64,000 nucleotides of DNA from Acidobacteriota bacterium (GTDB taxonomy: Bacteria; Acidobacteriota; Terriglobia; Acidiferrales; UBA7541). The stretch covers positions 36,182 through 100,181 of the forward strand of contig JAKBLM010000010.1 of assembly GCA_021832085.1 (NCBI GenBank), given 5' to 3'. Made by a program: the position numbers and the translations under genes. Below, in pieces: positions 1 through 7,589 of the stretch. A model generated the notes under the pieces. The model was not told the DNA's origin, did no database searches, and saw nothing but the letters and a program-made list of their open reading frames with translations. The stretch's first letter is position 1. Every line of letters starts with the position of its first letter.

Positions 1-635
1 AAGCGCTCGGGGACGCCACGAAAGACCAGATGGGCGGCGGCGAGTGTCGTGTCGAGGAGAAAGCCGACCAGCGGCATCAGCCAGTAGTCGGTCATCGATT
101 CGACGCCCACAGGGCTGGTGGGATGGATGAAGAAGACGGCATCGAGGTCATTGGCGGCTTCGTAGAGCGGCTCGAAGCTGTCGTCGGCCAGAGGCAGGCC
201 GTTGACGTTGCTGAAGAGCATCGCGCCGCGCAGGTGAAGCTGCCGGATAGCGCGCTCGAGCTCGCGGGCCGAGGCGGCCGGGTCGTTCAGGGGCAGCGTG
301 GCGAGCGCGGTGAAATGGGCGGGCCGGTCCTGGGCGACGCGGGCAAGAGCGTCGTTGGCGAGCGAGGCGAGGCGGGCGGCGACGGCGGGTTTTTCGATGT
401 GGGTGCCGGGGGTGGTGAGGGTGAGCACCTGCAGATCCACGCCGCGACGGCTGACGTCGCCCTCGCGAAAATCGATGTCGCGGTGGGCGGGGACGGCAAC
501 GTTGTAGTCCCCTGGATAGTAGAGCAGCGGATTGCCTTCGGCATCGTGGCTGATTCGCACATTGCTCGGGCCCTTTTCGAGGGCCGCCAGGTAGGCGGGC
601 GGGTAGAAATGGTTGTGAAAGTCAATCGTCGGCAT
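1..635 (-). CDS. Amidohydrolase family 2 (ACMSD-like), 5' part only
   Basis: A reverse-strand gene starts at ATG 635 and runs off the left edge of the window after about 211 codons. A good ribosome site (AAGGAG) lies about 10 bases before the ATG. The protein begins MPTIDFHNHFYPP, the HxH metal-binding motif at the N-terminus of amidohydrolase_2 (ACMSD-like) TIM-barrel enzymes. Near residue 190 it has VFFIHP, matching the strand that supplies a further metal-ligand histidine. These enzymes hydrolyse or decarboxylate small cyclic or aromatic acids in the cytoplasm. The substrate cannot be told from this part. The C-terminal catalytic Asp lies outside the window. Confidence 0.85.
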   Translation of the reverse strand, partial: MPTIDFHNHFYPPAYLAALEKGPSNVRISHDAEGNPLLYYPGDYNVAVPAHRDIDFREGDVSRRGVDLQVLTLTTPGTHIEKPAVAARLASLANDALARVAQDRPAHFTALATLPLNDPAASARELERAIRQLHLRGAMLFSNVNGLPLADDSFEPLYEAANDLDAVFFIHPTSPVGVESMTDYWLMPLVGFLLDTTLAAAHLVFRGVPER

Positions 636-812
636 CGTTTTCCTGCTCCTTTGTTGCCGAGAACGAGTGTTAAAATTAATCGAGGTTTACCCCGAGACAC
701 AAGAGAAACGAGACTGAACGGCATGGGGAAGCCAGAGCCGCGGTGCGAACGGCGCCGGGTTGCCGGCGCAGGCTGGAAGAGAGTGGCCTAAACGTTCCGG
801 TGGAGCTGCGCA

Positions 813-1829
813 ATGAAGGGCGAATGGAGGACGGCGGCCTGTGCCGCGGGGCTGGGGCTGTTCCTTTCCGCTTTTGCCATGGCCGGCACGAAGCCGAACA
901 CCAGCGCCGCCTCCGAGGCGCTGGTCAAGCGGGCGCTGGCCAGTTGCGACATTATGGCGAATGGCGTGCCTGCGGCCCGTCTCTACGCGCATTTTCGCAT
1001 CAACTACGCCCCGGGGAAGTCCGCCGAAGGAGAACTGCTACGCATCTGGACCCCGACGGGATGGTGGCACGAAGAGCTGGCGATGTCCGGCTACCGGAGC
1101 ACCGAAGTTTCCGACGGGAAACAGGAATGGAGGGCCGGAACCCTCCGCTACATTCCCTATCCGATCTTCCTGATCCGAAGGGCGCTGACCTTGCCCGCGG
1201 CTCTGGATGCGGCCGAGCATGCCCAGCTTGGCCCTCTGCTTCCCACGAGCGACGGCGCGGTCGATTGCGTGGACACCGAGGGCCACGGGCCGCGTTTCTC
1301 CTACTGTTTTGACACGCAAGACGGGAACCTGTTGCGCATGTTCGACGGCGAATGGAACGTCACCTTCCAATATGCCGACTACCAGCCCCTTGGAACGAAG
1401 CGGTTTCCGAGAAGACTGGAAGTGCTCCTGCCGAGCGGCCGGCAGCTTGCCGAGATTCACATCGATCAGCTCGTTCCGGAAAAGCATCCCGACCTGCGGA
1501 TCTTCCTGCCAGTCAAAGGCTCCGAAGAGGAGCCGGTAAAGGGACAGTGCGAGGTGATCGAGCGGCCGAAACTGAAGAAATTGGTCAAGCCGCAATATCC
1601 GCGGGAGGCCGAAGCGGCCGGCATTACGGGGGTGGTGCAGCTCTACGCGGAGATTGGCAAGGACGGCATCCCGCGTGGTTTGTGGCCAATCAATTCGGTG
1701 CCGCCGGTTCTGAGCCGAGCGGCCATCGAAGCGGTCCGACGGTGGCACTACCGACCGCAGACGTGCAAGGCGACCGGCGCGACGATGGCGGCGCGGGTGA
1801 AGGTGACTGTACTGTTTGTTACACGATAG
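813..1829 (+). CDS. Secreted protein with C-terminal TonB domain
   Basis: This 338-residue protein starts at ATG 813, with GGAG about 8 bases upstream. Residues 1-25 form a signal peptide ending near AMA. The middle region (about 30-240) matches no family I can name. Residues about 255-335 are a TonB C-terminal domain: it has the VKPQYPREAEAAGITGVV pattern, then the VKV strand after a YRPQ-type motif. There is no long Pro/Lys linker or retained N-terminal anchor, so it is not a standard energy-transducing TonB. Proteins of this shape are common in Acidobacteriota and are presumed periplasmic. The role is unknown. Confidence 0.8.
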   Translation: MKGEWRTAACAAGLGLFLSAFAMAGTKPNTSAASEALVKRALASCDIMANGVPAARLYAHFRINYAPGKSAEGELLRIWTPTGWWHEELAMSGYRSTEVSDGKQEWRAGTLRYIPYPIFLIRRALTLPAALDAAEHAQLGPLLPTSDGAVDCVDTEGHGPRFSYCFDTQDGNLLRMFDGEWNVTFQYADYQPLGTKRFPRRLEVLLPSGRQLAEIHIDQLVPEKHPDLRIFLPVKGSEEEPVKGQCEVIERPKLKKLVKPQYPREAEAAGITGVVQLYAEIGKDGIPRGLWPINSVPPVLSRAAIEAVRRWHYRPQTCKATGATMAARVKVTVLFVTR

Positions 1830-2022
1830 GTGGCGCGGCGGCGTGAGGGCCGCGCGGGGATCGAAGTGCGGTTTGGGCTCGAAGGGCTTCTTCCGGCTCG
1901 GGGCAACTCCGGTTCTTCCTTCCTTTCGGTCGTGTCCGGCAGAGATGGCGGCACGGCACTTGCCTGAATTCGTGATTCGTGGTGTTTTGGCAGGGTGAAA
2001 ATCCAAAAGGGCGAGGTTATTC

Positions 2023-3153
2023 ATGGCCAGGGTGTTGAGGTGGGTTTCGTTGTTGTGCCTGTTGACGGCTGTCGGGGCACGGGCCCAGGGTGTGCAGTTC
2101 AAGAATGGCGATCATCTGAGCGGGAAGTGGCTGAAGGTCGAAGGGACAACGATCAAGTTTCGTTCAAAAGTGCTGGGGAAGATCGCGATTCCGGTGGCGA
2201 AGGTGAGCACGTTTTCAATTGAACAGCCGCTGGTCGTGATGCTGCAGAACGGCAAGACGATTTCCGGAGACGGCGCGCAACTGGCCGCGGGCACCTGGAC
2301 TGTGCAAAGCCCGCAGGGAAACAAGCAAGTGCCCTCCGGGAACGTGACGATGATCCTTCCGGCCGCCGCCTATCACGCCGCCATTGCCGAAGCGAAGGAA
2401 AAGACCGAGCCGTGGCGCGGCTGGAAAGGCGGGGCCACCTTCGGCTATAGCCTTCAAAACGGCGATCAGAACGCGCGCACGGTGAGCCTTGGCATAGCCG
2501 CGGTGCGGCACGAGCCGCGCATGCCGGGTGCCCTGGAGCGCTGGCGCACCAACGTGAACTTCAACCTGCTTTTCGCCAATGCGAGCAGCGACGGCGTGAC
2601 CGTCTCTTCCAACAGCCTGACCAGCTCGCTGCGTCAGGACTATTTCTTCCAGCCGCAAAATTTCCTCTTCATGCTCGGCCAGTGGGACCATATCCTGTCG
2701 CAGAACCTCGATCTGCGTCAGGTCTACGGCGGAGGCTACGGACGTCAGTTGCTCTCCGGGCCGCGTGTCCAGTTCAGCCTGCTGGCCGGCGCTACCTTCG
2801 CGAATGAGAAATTCTCCGGCACTCCGGCCCAGCAATACGCGGAAGCGCTGGTGGGCGAGCACGCGACGTTTCAATTCACCAAGAAGGTTCGCATCAACCA
2901 CTCCTTCACGTTTTACCCGAACCTGTCGAACCGGGGGCAGTATCGGTTCGATACGGCATCGGCGATCGCTTTCAGTCTCAATTCCTGGCTCTCGGCGAAC
3001 ATGGGCCTGACGGACTATTACATCAGCCAGATTCCCAGCGGCTCGGTAAGCACGGTGACGACGATCGGATCGGGGGGCCAGCTGACCACGGTAAGCTTTC
3101 CCTCGCACAACAACAACATCACCGTGACCGCCGGTCTCGGCGTGAATTTCTAA
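2023..3153 (+). CDS. DUF481 outer-membrane beta-barrel protein
   Basis: This 376-residue protein starts at ATG 2023 behind a GAGG site 7 bases away. A signal peptide ends near ARA (about residue 22). Residues 25-110 resemble the small beta domain that often precedes DUF481: VQFKNGDHLSGKWLKVEG followed by a second similar repeat (VVMLQNGKTISGD). Residues about 130-376 have the alternating pattern of DUF481 (YdiY-like) barrels and end in VTAGLGVNF, a C-terminal aromatic residue typical of outer-membrane proteins. Its function is unknown. It sits 150 bases before the trehalose island in the same direction but probably has its own transcription unit. Confidence 0.8.
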   Translation: MARVLRWVSLLCLLTAVGARAQGVQFKNGDHLSGKWLKVEGTTIKFRSKVLGKIAIPVAKVSTFSIEQPLVVMLQNGKTISGDGAQLAAGTWTVQSPQGNKQVPSGNVTMILPAAAYHAAIAEAKEKTEPWRGWKGGATFGYSLQNGDQNARTVSLGIAAVRHEPRMPGALERWRTNVNFNLLFANASSDGVTVSSNSLTSSLRQDYFFQPQNFLFMLGQWDHILSQNLDLRQVYGGGYGRQLLSGPRVQFSLLAGATFANEKFSGTPAQQYAEALVGEHATFQFTKKVRINHSFTFYPNLSNRGQYRFDTASAIAFSLNSWLSANMGLTDYYISQIPSGSVSTVTTIGSGGQLTTVSFPSHNNNITVTAGLGVNF

Positions 3154-3305
3154 TTGAAGCTCCTCGCGATGCCGCCATGTGGCCCGCGCCACGTGGAGAC
3201 GTCCTCGTTTCATTTTTTGCGCCGCCTCTTGCCGCGCCGCCGTCGGCCGATACAATGGCCAGAGCGAGCAAGTTCGCGCGTCTTCGGAAACGATGGAGAG
3301 GGCCA

Positions 3306-5159
3306 ATGGGGAAGGAGCCGCTGGGGCAGCTCGGGTGCACGGTATCCGGCGACGGCCGGGCGGAGTTTCTGGTGTGGGCGCCGCGGGCCGAAACGGTGGA
3401 AGTGCACCTGGTCGAGCCCGAAGAGCGGCTTATCGAAATGACGGCGGGCGAGCGCGGCTACCATCACGTGCTGGCCGGGGACGTCGCTCCCGGCAGCCTC
3501 TACTTTTTCCGGCTCAATGGCGGAAACGACCGGCCCGACCCGGCCTCGCGCTTCCAGCCGCGCGGCGTGCACGGCCCGTCAGCCGTTGTCGATCTTCGCT
3601 ACGAATGGACCGACGCAGGCTGGCAGGGCCGGCGGCTCGAAGAGTACCTGCTCTATGAAATTCACGTTGGCACCTTCACTCCCCCGGGGACGCTCGATGC
3701 GATTGTCGGGCGACTCGATGAACTGGCCGAACTGGGCGTGACGGCGATCGAGCTGATGCCGGTCGCGCAATTTCCCGGCTCGCGGAATTGGGGCTACGAC
3801 GGCGTCCATCCCTTCGCCGTGCAGTCGAGCTACGGCGGGCCGGCGGCTTTGGCGCGGCTGGTGGACGCCTGCCACGCTCGGGGCCTGGCGGTGGCGCTCG
3901 ATGTCGTCTACAACCACCTGGGCCCGGAGGGGAACTATCTTTCCGAGTTCGCGCCCTATTTCACCGACCGCTACCGCACGCCCTGGGGCGAGGCAATCAA
4001 TTACGATGGCGCCTGGAGCGACGAGGTGCGCCGCTATTTCATCGAAAGCGCACTCGCCTGGATCACCGACTTCCATATCGACGCCTTGCGGCTCGATGCC
4101 GTACACGCAATCATCGATCCCTCGGCAAGCCCGTTTCTCGAGGAACTGGGCGCGCGGGTGCACGAGCGGGCCGAGCGGCTCGGGCGCCGCGTGCAGGTGA
4201 TCGCCGAAAGCGACCGGAACGACGCGCGGCTGGTGCGCGAGCGGGAGCGGGGCGGGCTGGGCCTCGACGGCCTGTGGAACGACGATTTTCACCACGCGCT
4301 CCACACCCTGCTCACCGGCGAACGCAGCGGCTACTATCTCGATTTCGGAACGGTCGGCGACCTGGCCAAGGCCTTTCAGGAGCATTTCGTTTACTCCGGC
4401 CAATATTCGGCCTACCGCCGGCGCAGTCACGGCAACCCGGCGGCCGATCTTCCGGCGCGGTGCTTCGTTGTCTTCGCGCAGAACCACGACCAGGTGGGTA
4501 ACCGGATGCTGGGCGAGCGGCTGAGCGCGCTCGGCTCGTTCGACGACCTGAAGCTGGCCGCGGGCGTCACGCTGCTCAGCCCGTTTTTGCCGCTGCTCTT
4601 CATGGGCGAGGAATACGGCGAGACGGCTCCGTTTCTCTATTTCGTGAACCACGGCGATCCCGGCCTGATCGAGGCGGTGCGGAGAGGACGCAAGGAGGAG
4701 TTCGCCGCGTTTGGCTGGCCGGGCGAGCCACCCGATCCGCAGGACGAAGCGACTTTTCAGCGCGCGAAGCTCAATTGGCAATTGCGCACTTCGCCCGGGC
4801 ACAGTGCGCTTTTGCAGTTCTACCGGGAACTGATCCGTTTGCGGCGCAGGGTGCCGGCGCTGGCCGAACGCAGCATGGAAAAGCGGCGGGCGGTGGCGCG
4901 CGAGGACGAAAAAGCGCTGGTGGTGCTTCGCCGGGCCGGCGAGAGCGAGGCGCTGTTGCTCTTTCATTTCGGCGAACGCACGACGCGAATCGCGCTGCCG
5001 GTTACGTCGGGGACCTGGCGCAGGGAGCTGGACTCAGCCGCTGAGCGCTGGCTGGGACGCGGCAGCGCGGCTCCCGAGTTGCTCGACGCCAACCGGGAAC
5101 GGTCGCTCCCGGCGGTTCCGAGATCGTTCCTGATCTACACGAAAACCCAGGCTAGCTGA
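3306..5159 (+). CDS. treZ: Malto-oligosyltrehalose trehalohydrolase
   Basis: TreZ releases trehalose from the maltooligosyl-trehalose made by TreY. The 617-residue form starts at ATG 3306, supported by GGAGAGG about 6 bases upstream. An in-frame ATG at 3255 has no comparable site. An N-terminal CBM48-like domain (about 1-100) precedes a GH13 barrel with GYDGVHPF (about 163), DVVYNHLGPEGNY (about 200), LRLDAVHA with nucleophile Asp near 263, AESD near 301 and QNHDQ near 393. The C-terminal beta domain ends at 5159. The next gene starts 3 bases later, so the two are probably translated from one mRNA. This is the first gene of the glucan-to-trehalose branch. Confidence 0.95.
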   Translation: MGKEPLGQLGCTVSGDGRAEFLVWAPRAETVEVHLVEPEERLIEMTAGERGYHHVLAGDVAPGSLYFFRLNGGNDRPDPASRFQPRGVHGPSAVVDLRYEWTDAGWQGRRLEEYLLYEIHVGTFTPPGTLDAIVGRLDELAELGVTAIELMPVAQFPGSRNWGYDGVHPFAVQSSYGGPAALARLVDACHARGLAVALDVVYNHLGPEGNYLSEFAPYFTDRYRTPWGEAINYDGAWSDEVRRYFIESALAWITDFHIDALRLDAVHAIIDPSASPFLEELGARVHERAERLGRRVQVIAESDRNDARLVRERERGGLGLDGLWNDDFHHALHTLLTGERSGYYLDFGTVGDLAKAFQEHFVYSGQYSAYRRRSHGNPAADLPARCFVVFAQNHDQVGNRMLGERLSALGSFDDLKLAAGVTLLSPFLPLLFMGEEYGETAPFLYFVNHGDPGLIEAVRRGRKEEFAAFGWPGEPPDPQDEATFQRAKLNWQLRTSPGHSALLQFYRELIRLRRRVPALAERSMEKRRAVAREDEKALVVLRRAGESEALLLFHFGERTTRIALPVTSGTWRRELDSAAERWLGRGSAAPELLDANRERSLPAVPRSFLIYTKTQAS

Positions 5160-5162
5160 ATC

Positions 5163-7589
5163 GTGGAACGCTACATCTGCATTCACGGACATTTCTATCA
5201 GCCGCCGAGGGAGAACCCCTGGCTCGAGGCGGTCGAGCTGCAGGATTCCGCCTACCCGTATCATGACTGGAACGAGCGGATCTCGGCGGAGTGCTACGCG
5301 CCAAATTGCGCCGCCCGCATCCTCGACGGCATGGGCCGCATCGAGCGGATCGTCAACAACTATTCCAAGATCAGCTTCAATTTCGGCCCGACGCTGCTCT
5401 CCTGGCTGGCCGAGAAGAGTCCGGACGTCTACCAGGCCATCCTCACCGCCGACCGCGAGAGCCGGCGGCATTTTTCCGGCCACGGCTCGGCGCTCGCACA
5501 GGCCTACAACCACATGATCCTGCCGCTCGCCAACAGCCGCGACAAGGAGACGCAGGTCCTGTGGGGCATTCGGGATTTCGAGCATCGCTTCGGCCGCCGG
5601 CCCGAGGGAATGTGGCTGCCCGAGACGGCGGTGGATCTGGAGACGCTGGCGCTGCTCGCCAAGCACGGCATTCGCTTCACCGTGCTGGCTCCCTATCAGG
5701 CCCGCCGTGTGCGCCAGCTGGGCAAGCGGGCCTGGCGCGACGTTGGCGGCGGCCAGATCGATCCCTCGCGCCCCTACAAGCTGGTGCTGGGTACCGGCCG
5801 CTCGATCGACCTGTTTTTCTACGACGGCCCGATTTCGCAGGCGGTGGCGTTCGAGGGGATTCTGCTGAAGGGCGAATATCTGGCCGACCGGCTGCTGGGC
5901 GCTTTCGTCGATTCCCGCAACTGGCCGCAGATCGTCCACATCGCCACCGACGGTGAGACCTACGGCCACCATCAGCCGCACGGTGACATGGCGCTCGCCT
6001 ACGCGATCCACCATATCGAGCGCAACCAGCTTGCCCGGCTCACCAATTACGCCGAATACCTGGCCAAACATCCGCCCACGCACCAGGTGCAGATTCACGA
6101 AAACACGTCCTGGAGCTGCGTCCACGGCATCGAGCGCTGGCGCGTCGATTGCGGCTGCAATTCGGGCCAGCATCCGGGCTGGCATCAGCGCTGGCGCGGA
6201 CCGCTGCGTGAGGCGCTCGACTGGCTGCGCGACGCGATGGCCGGGCGTTTCGAAGTGCGCGGCGCCCTGTTGCTGAAGAACCCCTGGGCCGCGCGCAACG
6301 AATACGTCGAAGTTATACTCGACCGCTCGCGCGAGAATGTCGATGCGTTTCTCGCCCGCCACGCCACCCACCCGCTCTCGCCCGACGAGCGCGTGCGCGC
6401 ACTCAAGCTGCTCGAGCTGCAGCGCCACGCGATGCTCATGTACACCAGCTGCGGCTGGTTCTTCGACGAGATTTCCGGCATCGAGACGGTCCAGGTGCTC
6501 CAATACGCCGGCCGGGTGCTCCAGCTCAACCGCGAGCTGTTTGGCGACGACCTCGAGCCCGGTTTCCTCGACAAGCTCGACCGCATCCCCTCGAACATTC
6601 CTGCGTTCGTAAACGGGCGCACCGTATACGAGAAATTTGTGTGGCCGGCGATGGTCAATCTGGAGAAGGTGGGCGCGCACTACGCGGTCAGCTCGCTCTT
6701 CGAGGAATACGGGTCGCGGACGTCGGTTTATTGCTATTCGGTGGACCGCGAGGACTATCGTTCTCTCTCGGCGGGCAAGGTGCGGCTGGCGGTAGGGTGC
6801 GCCCTGGTGACCTCGGAAATCACCGGCGAATCGGGGCAGGTCACCTTCGGCGTGGTGCATCTGGGCGATCAGAGCATCAGCGGCGGCGTACGGCCGTTCC
6901 AGGGCGAGCCGCAATACGATAGCGCCGCCAAGCGGATCCTCGAGGCCTTCGAGCGCGCCGATTTCGCCGAGCTCGTGCGCGAGATGGATCGCAGCTTCGG
7001 CGCCGGCGTCTACACGCTCGAGCTGCTGTTTCGCGACGAACTGCGCAAGATTCTGGCGCTGATTCTCGACTCGACACTGGCCGAGGCCGAAGCCACCTAC
7101 GGCCAGCTCTTCGAAAACCACATCTCGCTGATCCGCTTCATGACCCGGATGGGGATTCCGTTGGCGCGGCACCTGCAGATGGCGGCCGAGTTCACACTGA
7201 ACGCGGCGTTACGGCGCAGCCTCGAGGCCGAAATCCTCGACGCGGGACAAATCCGGAAAATTCTGGAGGAAACCGCGACGACCGGCGTGCAGCTGGACGT
7301 GGCGACGCTGGAATATTCGGTCCGGCGGAAGATGGAATGGTTGGCGGCCTGGATGCAAGAGGACCCCGTCGGCCTCGACCGGCTGCAGATCCTCGATCAG
7401 GCGGTTGACCTGGTGGGGATCCTGCCGTTCGAAGTGAATTTGTGGAAGGCGCAGAACATCTTCTACGGTATCCTGCAGACGCTCTATCCGCGGGTTCAAA
7501 GCGAAGCCGCGCTCGGAGACGAGTTTGCCCGGAACTGGGTGGAGCAATTTCGCGGGCTGGGCGAGAAGCTCTCGATTCTGGTGCCCTAA
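5163..7589 (+). CDS. Glycoside hydrolase family 57 with DUF3536, alpha-amylase-like
   Basis: This 808-residue protein has the GH57 signatures in order. HGHFYQPP (residues 8-15) is the HxHxxQP motif. GMWLPETAV follows, with Glu near 154 in the nucleophile position. ATDGETYGHHQPHGD supplies the catalytic Asp near 263. The C-terminal half is the DUF3536 extension. GH57 enzymes act on alpha-1,4 glucans by a retaining mechanism as amylases, 4-alpha-glucanotransferases or branching enzymes. The activity of the DUF3536 subgroup is less clear, so I call it only alpha-glucan-active. It lies between treZ and treY with gaps of 3 and 0 bases, which implies it prepares or trims the linear glucan used by TreY. 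Confidence 0.88.
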   Translation: MERYICIHGHFYQPPRENPWLEAVELQDSAYPYHDWNERISAECYAPNCAARILDGMGRIERIVNNYSKISFNFGPTLLSWLAEKSPDVYQAILTADRESRRHFSGHGSALAQAYNHMILPLANSRDKETQVLWGIRDFEHRFGRRPEGMWLPETAVDLETLALLAKHGIRFTVLAPYQARRVRQLGKRAWRDVGGGQIDPSRPYKLVLGTGRSIDLFFYDGPISQAVAFEGILLKGEYLADRLLGAFVDSRNWPQIVHIATDGETYGHHQPHGDMALAYAIHHIERNQLARLTNYAEYLAKHPPTHQVQIHENTSWSCVHGIERWRVDCGCNSGQHPGWHQRWRGPLREALDWLRDAMAGRFEVRGALLLKNPWAARNEYVEVILDRSRENVDAFLARHATHPLSPDERVRALKLLELQRHAMLMYTSCGWFFDEISGIETVQVLQYAGRVLQLNRELFGDDLEPGFLDKLDRIPSNIPAFVNGRTVYEKFVWPAMVNLEKVGAHYAVSSLFEEYGSRTSVYCYSVDREDYRSLSAGKVRLAVGCALVTSEITGESGQVTFGVVHLGDQSISGGVRPFQGEPQYDSAAKRILEAFERADFAELVREMDRSFGAGVYTLELLFRDELRKILALILDSTLAEAEATYGQLFENHISLIRFMTRMGIPLARHLQMAAEFTLNAALRRSLEAEILDAGQIRKILEETATTGVQLDVATLEYSVRRKMEWLAAWMQEDPVGLDRLQILDQAVDLVGILPFEVNLWKAQNIFYGILQTLYPRVQSEAALGDEFARNWVEQFRGLGEKLSILVP

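Noticed and set aside
3177..3305. An earlier start for treZ
   Set aside because: The extra N-terminal residues are Arg-rich and unlike TreZ proteins, whereas ATG 3306 has a good ribosome site.
5034..7172. A 712-codon open frame on the reverse strand opposite the GH57 gene
   Set aside because: It mirrors a well-supported GH57 gene, has no family motif or ribosome site, and is rich in Arg, Ala and His as expected for antisense frames in high-GC DNA.
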